A stretch of DNA of 64,000 nt, taken from assembly GCA_032622095.1 (NCBI GenBank), contig CP136067.1:90382707-90446706 (forward strand), written 5' to 3'. A program made the translations under genes and the position numbers. Within the stretch, counting starts at the first letter, position 1, and each line of letters opens with the position of its first letter. Positions 37,126 through 51,065 of this stretch are shown here, piece by piece. This DNA comes from Siphonodentalium dalli (taxonomy: Eukaryota; Mollusca; Scaphopoda; Gadilida; Siphonodentaliidae). Below the pieces are notes generated by a model that saw only the letters and a list, made by a program, of their open reading frames with translations, was not told where the DNA came from and made no database searches.

Positions 37126-37886
37126 CCCATGATAACCATCCTCTTGTTCATTTCAGTTACAATGATTTTCTTCATTTTGTTGAGAATTGATACATGAACG
37201 AAAATAACAAAGACTCAGTGTTTGGGACTGTCAGTGTTAAAGTTTCCGAAACACAAACTTGACAAAGTCAAAGAACTGTGAAGTCTCAAATCACAGTAAC
37301 AGAAGTGTTTTGTGCTATTGTGCCGTCCGAAACAAGACATGAAGAACTATTTGTAATTACATCACTTACCTTCTATGTAGATAGCTTTCATCTGATCCAT
37401 GTGTTGTGGTAATGGGTAATTTGTGGAAATACTAACGACGAGGTGGTAATTTCTGTATTTGAACTACAAGGCTTAGCAACAATCATGTCTATGCAACGTC
37501 AAATCTAATTGGTTAAGATAGACAATTTGACCAATAGGGAAGCCGTTTTCAACATGCATAGTTTTTAGCAATCACAAACAGCATGACTTGTTTTCACAGC
37601 GTTTTTCACTCGCAATTTTAGTTTGCATATTATATGCACACTCCTGTATTTAAGAGCGCCGTTTAAGATAATCCACGCGCATGTGCGAACTGATATACAG
37701 AAGTGTCTACTCCCGAGTTTTACACTAAATTGGAGCATGTGTGTTAGCTGGTTTAGTCAGTTTTTCTAGTTTGATCAGGTTTTCCACATAGTAGACCGGC
37801 CCCCAGATGAGGGTAGTATCACACGAAGGGGTAGAAATTTTGACGCTATCTCCAATTATCCTTGCCCCATAGGGGTTCCAAAACAC
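37126..37886. other. intronic stretch, nothing recognised
   Basis: No supported gene or repeat; the left border of the nested complex starts at its right edge. Confidence 0.45.
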
Positions 37887-39753
37887 TAAGGTATTCAGGG
37901 CGGAGCAGGTGGAAAATATATCTTTTTGACCTTTTTAGTGTTTTTGACCTGCAAATTTCAGTATAATCAGGAAAACCAACAAAACAAGACAAATGTCGAA
38001 TAAAATATACTTGAATATCAGATATTTATTCTATCTGGGTTGCTTAACATTAATGATGTGCAATAAATCATATTCTCCAACAATTTTTGTGAAAAATTCA
38101 CGAAAATGCCAAAAAAATGCATAAATTGCAGTGCTTTTTCAAAAAAGTTTTCCAGAAGAGTTTCTATAAAATTTCCTTTTTTTGGTATAAAGTCCTCATT
38201 GGTGCATCAAAATTTTCAGCATTACATACATGATTCATTGATATCAACACCACAACCACTGATATCCAACAAACCGAGATATTTTCAAAAACTTAACCAT
38301 CCCCCCTAAACTGATTTTATATCTGAAAATACCTGTCAAGTCAGAATAGCCCGTTTTGGTTTCGTTTTGTTAACCAATTCAGAGTATTATCATATGTCAT
38401 GGAATTATAATGTATCTGAGGAGGTTTATGTTATGAGAGAGTCTATTTTGTTTAAATATTTTATTTTTTGGGGTAAATTAGTTAAAATTTTGATTATTTT
38501 TAAGTGAAAACTTTCTTAAAAAAATTCCCATGACTGTCAGTTTTATGGATACAGCTGCACAACATGCACCAGAATAAGCAAAAATTCATCCCCAATACCA
38601 AACATGAAATTATATAATCATGTACCAGACCAGAAATAGGAAATAAAGTTAAAACTTAACCCTACCCAAGTGTTCTTAATGCTTTCAATTGCATGCTATA
38701 TGCTACTCAACTCGAAAGGTCATTCAGACTAGTGGATATAATTCATACCATATATTGCAATAGTACAGCCCACGGATTACGCAATCTCATCTTCACTGTC
38801 AATTTCATCAAATGTGATGGCATCAGTCAATAGAATTTCTATGCAACATCTTCAGGGAATATTGGTTCAAACAACTCAGGTTGCCTATCGGACGTCCACC
38901 CACGAAGTGCTACATTGGGAGTGGTTGATAGGCAACAGTTGCAAGTCTCCACTGTTTTGGTATGTGGGCTCGTTTTGAGAGTAGAATTAAAGATTCCTTA
39001 CATATGGAATCCTATTAGGGCCACTTGCGCCATTAGTAACGCGCCGAAAGCGCCGAAAGCGACAAAATGTGCGCCATTAGCGTTGTTTCGGCGCGCGCCG
39101 AAAGCGACAAAATATGCGCCGTTACGGCGCACTTACAAATTATGCGCCATTACAAATTATGCGCCATTAGCGCATTCGGCGCGGTGCGCCGAAAGCGACA
39201 AAATATGCGCCATTAGCGCATGTACAATTAAGTATGAAATCCTATTAGGGCCACTTGCTTTCCTGGCCGAACCCTGGCCGACCTAGACTCCAATACTGAA
39301 TACGTAATAACAGATAGGTGTACTAGATAATAAAATATGTATAGTGACAATGGAGTGACAATCTGCTGGAACTGTAAGATATATCTCACTGAGAATGATT
39401 GTCATTGAGCATCAAATTGTTTAAATTTTGATTATTTATTTGTCAAAATGACATATTTGGATATAATTCAGTCTAATACTTCTTGATGAGGTGAAGTTAT
39501 GGACAATACTTCAGCAAAAATGTAAACATTTTCATGTTATATAATAGTGTGAAATAACCATGGCTTGTATCCTATATTTCTTTTAACCGGGTACTCATGC
39601 TTCACCTCCCTCTGTTATTCAGGATTTATGGGAGGTGCTAGCATACCATCAGTAGTCAGAGTAATCAAAACTATGTGGTTACTTTATGATACAAAATACC
39701 AAACCCTTGAGTGTCGGAACTAATTGTAATTATTTAGGAATAAAATCAATTAA

Positions 39754-39985
39754 CCCTTTAATGATGGTAGCATCACTGGTGCGGCATTGACCCTTCCATG
39801 ACTGTGCTAATGCATTCTCTTATATACGGTAGTTTCCAGTATGTATCCTAGCATATATAAGAGAATATATTACATTGGCCTAACAATATTTACCTTGTAA
39901 GCCAGTGCATCCTCTTATATATGTGAGGCTGCCTATGGTACCTGCGAATATAAGGGAATGCACTAGCACCAGCGCAGCTTCCATC
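39754..39985. repeat. diverged MITE family A fragment
   Basis: TTAACCCTTTA, GCTAATGCATTCTCTTATAT, ATATAAGAGAAT and a second worn hairpin (CAGTGCATCCTCTTATATAT with ATATAAGGGAATGCACT) recall family A. It is clearly older than the two 400-bp copies and its right end is missing. Confidence 0.65.
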
Positions 39986-40141
39986 ATGAAATGGTTATAT
40001 TATATATTCGAGTTTCCCCAGTCCTTCCAACTGCATGTTCATTTTGTAAATCTTATTGTCCTGCTTTACAGAAGAAATTCAAACATTTCCAATTTTCCAG
40101 ATTCACTAAAGATGGATTATCTCTTCCTCTAACAAGTGTTG

Positions 40142-40418
40142 TATAGTTTCCTGGGTATACAATAATAAAAATGAGCGAAAGATACCTGTCAGGAAATGCT
40201 ACTATCAATTAATATTGATTTTAAACCAATATTTATTATATAATGCGACAATAAAGTGGGACATATATTTGTTACTATTTTTAGCAAAAGTTCAAAATAA
40301 ACGCGAGCCCTAAAATACTGGAAATTGATTGTATACTTATTATAATATTAATTGATAGAAGTGTTTCCAGGGAGGGGTCTTTGATTCATATTTATTATCT
40401 TATACACAGGAAACTATA
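40142..40418. mobile_element. 277-bp MITE with about 80-bp inverted ends
   Basis: TATAGTTTCCTGGGTATA on the left faces TATACACAGGAAACTATA on the right. Inner matches are AATAATAAAAATGA and TATCAATTAATATT. Flanking TA is compatible with a Tc1/mariner-type target, but this is not decisive. Confidence 0.75.
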
Positions 40419-41023
40419 TTTGTATATGTGACGCTCGATAATGTCGGTGTAAACCCCAAAGTAGGCACGATATTTGCCTACATTGCCTTTTACTCCTGTC
40501 AGCATTCTGTTTTACTTTATCGACATATGACATGTTTTGAAATATGGCTTTATGCCAGCTACTGCATATAAGGAATTCAGGGGTTTTATTATCAATACAG
40601 GTCATGGGTAGAGTGTCCCATATATATATTTATTATGTCAGCTATTGCGATTAGCCAATCAGCGTCGATATCTAGTGACGGCATATGAACCGATATTATG
40701 TCGGTGACCTAATATGAAATTAATATTAGCTGCTTATCCGCCATCTTGTTTTTTCAGAAACTCAGTCGCCTCGGGAATAATTTTGGTGTATTTTGGCGCC
40801 AAGAAAGGGGATATCCGTTCGGAAATAATTTTTTGTGAATTTAAAGACATAGTACCATGTAGTAAAACCTGCATGCGATATATTTGAGGAATTCTAAAGA
40901 CTCATAAATTAACTATCAAACTCAACAAGTAGTCCTACTTCTGGTAATTAGCCATTGATTCAGTGTGTTGATGTTCAACACCCATGACGCGTCACTGTTA
41001 CGTTACATAAGTTAATGGCCATA

Positions 41024-44000
41024 TAGTCTGGTCGATAAACTCAAATTTTAGGGTCAACCTAGAAAAAATTTGGACTAAGTTGGTTTGTATATCATTTTGA
41101 AGAGGAAGCTCTCCTCTATAACATATCCAAAATCCGCTAAAATCCTCTTTGAGCAATTTTTGTAATTCAAGATGGCGTCCAAGATGGCTGCCATTTTCCT
41201 ATAAGTCAGCTCGATGCAATTATAGTGAGAACATCTTGTCATATGTATACACTTGTATACATTTTTGTGAAGCTATGACATAACGCCATCTTTATGTGCC
41301 AAAATTGAAACTTCCCGTCTAAGATGGCCGCCAAAATGGCGACCGGAAGTGGAATTCATACGTTTTTACTAATACTTTTAAGATAAGTTTCTGAGGTCTT
41401 GAACTGGTTGAGAATTGTGACTTTATTTTGTATATAGCATGTTAACTGACCATTGGAGCAATGAAATATGCTGTTCGTGGGGGTCCACACCCTTCCGATC
41501 ACTCAAAAATTCGATTTTACAAAACACGGTATAACATTTTACAAAAGATCCCCTTTGTGATTCTGGTCACATTTCACCAAGAAGTGGGTAGAACTGTGCA
41601 ATGTAAGTGATCCATTCTATATCTTATTGATATTCGAACTCAATGGTACCAAAATTGTCACTTTGGCTCAAAATGGCTGTCAAAATGGCCGCCAAAATAT
41701 GGAAAAATGTTAATTATTATCCCAACGTGCCATGCAACCGCTTACAAGTTATGGTGATGTACACAAATGACAATTCCGTATTATATACATTGAATACCAA
41801 CATTTCTTATGCACCTTGATTAATTTTTACTATTTACCGTTCTGAAATCACCAGAATTATGGGATTTTTCTATCACAAACAGCATCAAACTCGGCAAAAA
41901 ATCACTATCTTTAGTATCAAAGGTTCTTTTTATTTTGATATGCCTTAAATATGACATAGTGTGGTGTTTTAGACAATATTACTCAAGATTACATGCAAAA
42001 TGGACACCAAATTTAATAAAAAGTTTATATTCCGAACATTATTCTCGGCTGTTCCGAAATGGTAGCAAATTGTGACTCACTTGGTTATTAAACATGCTAC
42101 TTAATCAATGGGCAACTTAATCTTATATTATGGTTGTCCCAAAACCTTATTTTAATTTTAAGGGATGCAGTATGAATTTTGCCGAACACCTCTTTTGGGA
42201 TTATGTCCATGTTTTTTTACGGAAACGGACTGAACGTTGAACCTGAACTGACAGTTATCATATTATGTGGCTACTCTGGCCCATTAGCATCAAAATTGAT
42301 TAACTTATAAACTATTGTCAGGAAAACCGTTTTCTTCACATTGCATATAAAACGCAATTAATGTGGAGAATACTCTGATATTACCTCTATCGATTAACAT
42401 ATCCTTGAGTTATTGTGGAAAGTGATAGTCACACAAAGGTGCACCAGTACAAATCACACATGAGCATGCAGTCACTCCATATATACATACATGGATACCA
42501 CGTAAATGGCCATGTGCCACTCGCTGTATAGACATACACCTCACCCATTACCATACAGCCACAATTGGGTTTACCCATACACCAACGCATGGTCATATAG
42601 CCGTGAATAACATTGCAGACACACCAGGTATACTCCCACACATCACATGACCTGTATACATATTCACTACATACATGAACACAAAGTAACCTCTTGTATA
42701 CCTATTCGCCTAACCATAGGCCATACAGTCACTCCATGTATATGTATTTGCCACATGCATAGCTATACAGCCACTAAATGTATACATATACACCTCACCG
42801 ATGACCATACAGTCACTCCATACCTGTTCGCTACATCCATTGTTATATATTACTTCTTGTGTATATATTTGCCTCACCAGTGGTCATACAGTCTCACTCC
42901 CTGTATATATAAATATTTGCGACACCCATGGCCATATAGCCACTCAAGATATACATATACACCCAACCCAAAACCATAGAGTCACTCTAGGTATATACAT
43001 ATAACCTCACAAAAGTGTCCTTAAAGCCCTTCTAGATATATCAATGTCTCGTACCGCGCATACGGCCATCCATACACTCCAGACTTGCATATACACCTGA
43101 CCCATGACATTTCAGCTTCTCGCTGTATACGCATAAACCACATTCGTGATCATAGTCACTCCTTGTATATCAATTCACCCAACCATTAATTTTGTCATAC
43201 TGTCAATCCCCATATACATATGTACATATTGGCCGTGCCATGGCCATGTAGTCACTCATGATATACATCTCACCCATGACACAGCGTCACTCCAGGTGTG
43301 TATATATACCTCACCAATGGCCATACAACCCTTCTAGATATACCAATACCCCGCACACACGGCCATTCGTACACTTCAGACTTGCATATACAGCTCAATC
43401 GTGACAATTCAGCCACTCGCTGTATACATATACACCCTCTCCACGAGCATTCAGCTAGTTACTGTATGCTTGTACACACCACCAAAGACAATACAATAGT
43501 ACATATTAACATATACATCCCATCCATCACCATGAGGTTGCTCTCTATATACACTAGCCGCCAATGGCCATCATAGTGTACTCCAGGTATGCATATACAC
43601 TTCAACAATGACCGTGCAGTGATTCCATGTATACATATACACATTGCCCATAACCACACAACCACACCCTATTTATACATACACCCATCCATTACCATAC
43701 ATCCAACATGTGTATACATATCCACCCGCCCATGACAATACATCCACCCAATGTACATATGTACAGCCCACCACTGACCACACACTCACTCCATGTATAC
43801 ATACAGGACAGTGTAGCTGCTCTCGTTATGACCATACACCACTTCAATGACCAGACAGCCACTCACTGTAAACATGTTCACCTCACACATCAGCATACAG
43901 CTACTCCTTATATACATATACGTCTCACTATGGACATCCCATCCATGACCATATAGTCACACATTGTATAACTATTCACACCATTCATGAATACAATAGT

Positions 44001-45350
44001 TCCATGTATACCTACTCACATCGCCTATGACCAGACAATAAACAGACATACACACTGTATTAAGTTGATCAATGTTGATGCTAATGGACCAGAATAGCCA
44101 CTTAATATGATCCATCTCAGCTCGGTTTCAACGTTCTGCCCATTTCCGTTCAAAAACAAGGAAGCTTTAGGCAAAATCCATATTGCATTCATCAAAATGA
44201 ATTTGTCATGACTCGTAGGGTACCGGGACAATCAGAATAGAACATTTAGTTGATTAAGTAGCACGTGAGTCACAATTGATTATGTATACATATACACCAC
44301 GTATATACACATATGTTTATGTATATAATAATGTTTACCAAACTTGGTTGCCATCTTGAGTAATTTTGTCTAAAACAACTCAGTGTGACACATGTAACAC
44401 ATATCAAAACAATAAACAACTTTGATACCAAACATAGATCCATTTTACTTTCAAAATATGGCTCAAACCTGAACAGCGATTTTTTTGCCGATTTTGATAT
44501 TAGGATTGTGACAGATAATTTCGAATAATTCTGGTAATTTCAGTGGTTAAAATAGTAACAAAATACCAAAGGTGCATCAGAAATGTTAGTACTCAAGCTA
44601 TATAAGACATACTAGTCAACTGTGTGCATCACCCTAACTTGTAAGCGGTTGCGTGGCACGCTGGGATAATAATTACCATTTTCCATATTTTGGTGGCCAT
44701 ATTGGCAGCCATTTTGAGCCAAAGTGACAATTTTGGTACCTTTGAATTCGAATATCAATAAGATATAGAATGGATCAGTTACATTGCACATTTCTTCCCA
44801 CTTCTTGATGAAATATGATTAGAATCTTGGGGATCGTTTGTGAAATGTTATACCGCGTTTTGTAAAATCGAATTTTTGAGTGATCAGAAGGGGTGTGGAC
44901 CTCACGAACAGCATATTTCATTGCTCCAATTGTCAGTTAACATGCTATATACAAAATAAAGCCAAAATTCTCAACCAGTTCCAAACCACGGACACTTATC
45001 TTAAAGATATTATTAAAAAAACGTAAAAAATCCACTTCCGGTCGCCATTTTAGCGGCCATCTTAGACAGGGAGTTCCAATTTTGGCACATAAAGGTGGCG
45101 TTATGTCTGAGCTTCACAAAAATGTATACATGTGTATATATATGACAAGATGTTCTCGCTATAATTGCATCAAGCTGACTTATATGAAAATGGCAGCCAT
45201 CTTGGACGCCATCTTGAATTACAAAAAATGCTCAAAGCGGATTTTAGCGGATTTTGGATATGTTATGGAGGATATATTCCTCTTCAAAATTATATACAAA
45301 CCAACTTAGTCCAAATTTTTTCTAGGTCAAACCTGTTATCGACCAGACTA
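41024..45350. mobile_element. 4.3-kb fold-back element 2 with satellite core
   Basis: The ends TAGTCTGGTCGATAA and TTATCGACCAGACTA are inverted, with ATA directly outside both (41021-41023 and 45351-45353). The left arm 41024-42310 and right arm about 44060-45350 mirror each other along their whole length and include AAGATGGC/AAAATGGC motif clusters. Between them lie the spacer (42393-42433) and the satellite array (42434-44045). The arms are homologous in their inner part to elements 3 and 4 (AAATATGGAAAAATG, ACAAGTTRTGGTGATGTA and similar words). It is non-autonomous. Confidence 0.82.
42434..44045. repeat. degenerate 42-bp satellite array in element 2
   Basis: Units of about 42 bp follow the pattern GTATACATATACACCTCACC, CATGACCATA, CAGTCACTCCAT with many substitutions. 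Because 42 is 14 codons, frames stay open across several units, giving spurious His/Thr/Ile-rich proteins on + and Met/Val/Tyr-rich ones on -. Confidence 0.88.
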
Positions 45351-47149
45351 ATAGACGACATATTTATCTTACCAAATTACAATACATTACAGCGACGATT
45401 AATTAAAGGGATATGCTGGATTTTGTCCACTGATATACTAAATACGTTACGGGACGCTTAGTGGTCATATATGGTGTCATGTGAGGCTCATCGAAATCAA
45501 TATTAGGCTCGGCCTACATATTAGATTGCTCCATAATTTAAATTTTTTTTGTTGAGAAATGTTTGCAGTGAATGTTTTGCTGAATGAAACTTAAATTTAC
45601 CCGAAAATTCATAATGCACTCGACTAATAAAGATTGTATTTTTCTCAAAAAATTCTATCTGAATTTTATCTGAACTACTGTCAGTGTCACAGCATAAATA
45701 GGCATTGCTAAGATTGGTTATCATATATGTCTTAAATTCTTAATTCCATGGGTCGGTACATGCATAACTTCTAAATTGACTACTTTTAATTAGACTACCC
45801 CTGGTATGGAAAACTGTGACTGTCACGGTTATAGCCCACAGAGGAGGGACCAGGACCACACGGCCACAATAAGTTAAATCTGAATAATGAAAAATTATAG
45901 CATTTAGAGGTCTATCTACAGCAAATTTCAGCCCCTCCCTTTTAAAATTGATACATATACATATCGCCATGTCCGATCTGCACTGGGGTTATCACATACT
46001 TAATTGTACATACGCTAATGGCGCATATTTTGTCGCTTTCGGCGCTTTCGGCGCGTTACTGACGGCGCATATTTTGTCGCTTTCGGCGTTTTCGGCGCGC
46101 GCCGAAACAACGCTAATGGCGCACATTTTGTCGCTTTCGGCGCTTTCGGCGCTTTCGGCGCGTTACTAATGGCGCACTTTTCGTGGCCCTAATAGGATTA
46201 CATACTTACATGGTGGAAGTGCAGAAAGATCAACTACCTTCAGCTGATTTTCTAACTCCTGCTGGAACGTTACCCACCTAGCTTAATTCACTTTTCTCGA
46301 ACGTTGACCATATATTTATAAGGCACATGTTAGCTTCTCGATTGTATTAAGCGTGTCACTGTCCAAACCCCAATAAATAAGCCATGACTTCCATATATTT
46401 TGATCATTTTTACAGAAATTTCCAGAAGAGTTTATGGAACCCAATAACAACATTCTTTTGTATATATTTGCTGCCAAAATATGGAAAATGGTAGATATTG
46501 CTCCAGAGTGCCCCAATCGTTTACAAGTTGTGGTTGATGTATAACATTGGCTATTCTGCCTTCTATACATTGAACACTAACATGTCTGATGCACCTTGGT
46601 TAATTTTTACTTAATTTGTCACCACTAACATCACCATAAATATTGGATGTTTCTCTCACAAACTTGACATAAATATCGGGGAAAATAATTCAAGTAAAAT
46701 GTAACTATCTTTGGTATGAAAGGTGTTTATTGTTTTGATCTACCTTAAATGTGTCACACTAATGTGTTTATAAACCAAATTACTCAAACTGGCTTCCAAA
46801 ATGGCAATCATTTTTGTTACATATATCACATTGAAACATTATTCTCTGATGTTCCGAAAATGTAGCAAATTGTGACTCACTTGGTTATTATACATGTTAG
46901 CTAATCAACTGACAACTAAATGTTCTATTCTGGTTGTCCCATTTCCTTATGGGCATAACAAATTAATTTTAAAGTTGCCTTATGGAATTTTGCCGAGAAC
47001 CTCTTTTGGGATATTGGCTATATTTGTTTTTAATAAATGGGCAGAACTGAAATGAATCATAATCTGTGGCTATTCTGGCCTATTGGGATAAAACATGATC
47101 AACTTGATACAGCGTGCAGGTCAAGATGTTAACCAGAGAGTCATCGTAT

Positions 47150-48660
47150 GGTCATAGTTGAGGTGAGTATGTATAAAGGGAGTTATTGTATGGTCATGAA
47201 TGATGTGAATAGGTATACATGTTTAAACTATATGTTCTTGAATGGGGTGGCCATGATGTATGGGTATACACGGAGTGAGTGTATGGTCACGTGTGAGGTG
47301 AATAGGTATACAGGGAGTGACTATGGTTATATGGTTATGTGTACCCAGTACACGTGTACCCAATGTGGCTGTATGGGCATTGCTGTGGTATTTGTAAATA
47401 ACGAGAGTAGCTACATGGTCATATGTGTATTTGTGTATATATGGAGTGGCTGCATGGTCATGTATGGCCATGGGTGGGATGTACACGTATAACGTGTGTG
47501 GCTGTATTTTCACAGGTGGGTATATACAATGTATGTATACATGTGTTGTCTGTATGATCATGTGTGAGGTGAATGGATACATAGATGTGCAGCTACATGT
47601 ATGTGTAATGCGTGTAGGTAGGCATGGAATGACAGTGCAGTCATTATGTGCATATGGGTACCTGGGGTATGCTTTATGGCTATTGACTAGCGTGTGGGTA
47701 GTCATGTGTAGATGTATATGTATATAACAAGTGGCTATATGACTATTGATGTGGCAAACATGTATATAGTGAGTGACTGTATGGCCAATAGTGGGGTGAA
47801 TATGTTTTCAGGGAGTGACTGTATTGCCAATGGTGAGGTGAACAGATATACAGGGAGTGACTGTATGATCATGAATGTTGTGAATATATATACAGGGTGT
47901 GACTATATTGTCATGGGTCAGGTGTAGGAGAATACCTGGTGTGCCTGCATGGCTGTATGGTCATGTGTAGGGTGTACGGGTATACACAAGTTGGCTGTAC
48001 GGTTATGGAGAGGTATGTGTATAAAGTGAGTGGCTATATTACCATTAGTGAGGTGCATGTTTACCTGGAGTGATTCTGATCATGGTTGGGGGGTATATGT
48101 ATATCATGCGTGGGTATTTTGCCATGGGTTTGGTGAACATGTATACATGGAGTGATGCAAGACCCATGGTGAGGTGAATAGGTATACAATGATTGACTGT
48201 AGGATCATGAATGGTCATCACCTGGTGTACCTGCATGGTGACTCATGGCTGTATGGCATTTGTGGGGTGTACGGGTATACACACGTGTGGCTATACATGT
48301 ATATGGTCATGGGTGAGGGGAACGTGTATAAAGCGAGTGGCTATATGGCCTTTGGAGAGATGCATATGTATACCTGGGGTGACTTTATGGTCAAGGATGG
48401 TGTGTATATGTATATCTTGAATAGCTATGTGGCCATATGTGTGGCGAATATGTATACACGGAGTGACCGTATGACCAACGGTGAGATGAATAGGTATACA
48501 AGGATTGACTTATGATCATGAAAGTGGTGTATAGGTATACAGGGGGTGACTATACGATCATGGGTCAGGTGTATGTGTATAGAGTGAATGACTAACTTGT
48601 CATTTGTGTGGTGTTTATGTGTATGTATGGAATGACTGTATGTTAGTGGGTTGTTTGTAC
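47150..48660. repeat. degenerate 42-bp satellite array in element 4
   Basis: Same unit as in element 2 but in opposite orientation (GAGTGACTGTATGGTCATG, GGTGAGGTGAATAGGTATAC). It is followed by the spacer in reverse at 48672-48715. Only one side of the spacer carries an array here. Confidence 0.87.
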
Positions 48661-50599
48661 TTGTGTAACATGGATGGCTATCGCGTTACACAATAACTCA
48701 AGGACATATTAATCAATAGAGAGGTCGTGCCAGAGAGTTCTCCATCTTGATGGCGTGTATGCACAATGAAGGAAACGTTAAACCCCCTGACAATTATAGT
48801 TGATCAAATTTGATGCTAATGGGCAGGTGATTCAAGTCGGTGATATCGAAGAATGCACTTATTGGGTTCCATTCCTTCACGTGTAATGATTAACTTCCAA
48901 AAAGGAAAACAAAACTCTTCTGGAAGTTGCTGGAAATACGATTAAAATATATGGAAGTTATATGGCTTATTCAGGAATGAATTGGGTTTTGGACAGTGAC
49001 ATGATTACTACACTCGAGGAGTTAGCATGTGCCTTATATGATCAACGTTTGATAAAATGAATCAAGCTAGGTGGATAATGTTCCAGCAGAAGTTCGAGAA
49101 TCAACAGAAGGTACTTGATATTTCTTATATGTGAGGAATCTATAATTCTACAGTCAAAATGAGCCAACATGATAGCAAAATAGTGGAGACTTGAAACCGT
49201 TGCCAAATCAACCACTCCCGATGTAGCATGTTATGGATGGACGGCCGACAGGCAACCTGAGCTGTTTGAACCATTCTTCCCTGAAGATGTTGCGCAGGAA
49301 TGCTATTGACTGATACCATCACATTTTATGAAATTGACAGTGACAGTGAAAATGAGATTGCATAAACCGTGGGCAGTACTAATAGTAATGCAATATAATT
49401 ATGGTATGAATTAGATCAACTAGTCTGAACGACCTTTCAAGTTCAGTAGCATAAAGCATAAAATTGAAAGCATTAAGAAAACTATCTTGGGGTAGGGTTA
49501 ATCTTTACATTATTTCTTAATTCTGGTCTGGTAGGTGATCATAGAAATTCATGTCTGGTATTGAGGGGGTGAATATATGCTTATTGTGGTGCATGTTGTG
49601 CAGCTGTATCCATAAAACTGACAGTCATGGGAATTTTTCACTTAAAAATAATCAAAATTTTAACTAATTTACTCCAAAAATCAAATATTTAAACAAAATA
49701 GACTCTCACATAACATAAACCTCCTCAGATACATTCTAATTCCATGACATATGGTAATACTCTGAATTGGTTAACAAAACGGAACCAAAACGGGCTATTC
49801 TGACTTGACAGGTATTTTCAGATATAAAATCAGCTTTAGGGGGAGATTTAAGTTTTTGAAAATATCTCGGTTTGTTGAATATCAGTGGTTGTGATGTTGA
49901 TATCATTGCATTGGGTATATAATGCTGAAAATGTTGATGCACCACTGAGGGCTTTATACCAAAAAATGAAAATTTTATAGAAAATCTTCTGGAAAACTTT
50001 TTTGAAAAAGCACTGCAATTTATGCATTTTTTTGGCATTTTCGTGAATCTTTCACAAAAGTTGATGGAGAATATCATGTATTGCACATCATTAACGTTAA
50101 GCAACCCAGATAGAATAAATATCTGATATTCAAGTATATTTTATTCGACATTTGTCTTGTTTTATTGGTTTTCCTGATTATACTGAAATTTGCATGTCAA
50201 AAACACTAAAAAGGTAAAAAAAATATAGAGTTGACATTGCTCATACTCCAGCACAGCCATACTAAGATGATAATAGAGGTACATTTATTGGCAACAAAAT
50301 AGTGTGTGAAAACAATAATTATAACTAGACATTCGTACACGGACAAACGAATCTATATATAGCTCCACAAAGCTGAGTTTCAATAACACATCGGGAATAT
50401 TTTTATCGAATCGGTGTGACTGGGAGCTCTAGCAACCGCACTATTTCACACCCGGCATACCTGAGTTTGTCTTGCACATTGTGTCGACATGTATGACCAA
50501 ACCAAAGGTCATACTATACATATCTAGATGTAGTGCCAATGTGCGAAAGTACGTTGGCTATTTTTTGGCATTATACTGTGAATATATCAGTATATCACA

Positions 50600-50945
50600 T
50601 GAAACCCCTATTATAGAATAAAAAAATCCATTACATATTTCCTTATATCTCATATCTTATAATCGTATAGTGATGAATAGGCGCGTGCTTCGTGGGATAC
50701 TTGGTATCGTGCCAACAAACTTACCGCGCGGATTAATACTATTTCGAAAAGCCGCGCATGGGCCAACACCAGATATTGCAAAATGATTGTTTTGTACATT
50801 AAAGTTAAATACAAACTGTCCAACGCCGTGCATGTATGCATTTTGCATGAATTTTTCAGCTTCTTTTGAAGATTTTGATTTTATAAAAAGGCATAAAGCT
50901 CTAGTTTTTTTGTATGTGATGTAAAAGATCTTCAACTCGTTATGT
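50600..50945 (-). repeat. dispersed repeat family D, copy 2
   Basis: Reverse-orientation relative of 18050-18465. Shared words are TAGTGATGAATAGGCGCGTGC, given here in part, ATTAATACTATTTCG and CTAGTTTTTTTGTATG. The adjacent TCATAAAATCTAATATCCGA matches the 18.05-kb side. Confidence 0.65.
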
Positions 50946-51065
50946 TGGGATATAAGATTTTATGAATTTATCAAACTCGTTTCATAAAATCTAATATCCG
51001 AACATAACTCGTTGCAGGTCCTCTATATCTGTCATATTAATGATGTACGAAATGGTACAAGGGTT

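Larger units (their letters stand above)
39004..46204. mobile_element. 7.2-kb insertion with CG-rich modular inverted ends (element 5)
   Basis: AATCCTATTAGGGCCAC begins near 39008, and its reverse complement ends near 46195. The ends (39004-39230 and about 46005-46204) are made of reiterated GCGCCATTAGCG and CGCCGAAAGCGACAAAATAT modules. TTACATA occurs directly outside on both sides (38996-39002 and about 46197-46203), a possible target duplication. It interrupts the left arm of element 4 at a place defined by the intact right arm near 49130. The interior carries further insertions and no transposase. Confidence 0.72.
37887..50264. mobile_element. fold-back element 4, host of nested insertions
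   Basis: The arms 37924-39003 and about 49130-50215 are inverted copies. A second mirrored pair, 46205-46470 and 48840-49120, is the direct inward continuation. The left arm is therefore split by the 7.2-kb insertion at 39004-46204. The right end CCAGCACAGCCATACTA (to 50264) resembles the TAGTCTAGGCTGTGCTGG end of element 1. The left end is worn and placed only approximately. The core holds a 42-bp satellite array (47150-48660) and the conserved spacer (48672-48715). Without its insertion the element would be about 5.2 kb. Apparent frames at 38106-38309 (+) and 49736-50104 (-) are the two arms read in mirror and are not genes. Confidence 0.72.

Noticed and set aside
38915-39286. 123-codon frame with repeated APKATK text
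   Set aside because: It reads through the CG-rich modules of the element 5 end; the repetition is DNA-level.
42429-43956. Many open frames rich in His, Ile, Thr, Tyr or Met
   Set aside because: They arise from the 42-bp satellite, whose unit is 14 codons, so stops are rare in some phases. The same explains frames at 47148-48515 and 56784-58996.
49736-50104. 122-codon minus-strand frame sharing text with 38106-38309
   Set aside because: The two frames are the inverted arms of element 4 and diverge without regard to codon position. No known domain.
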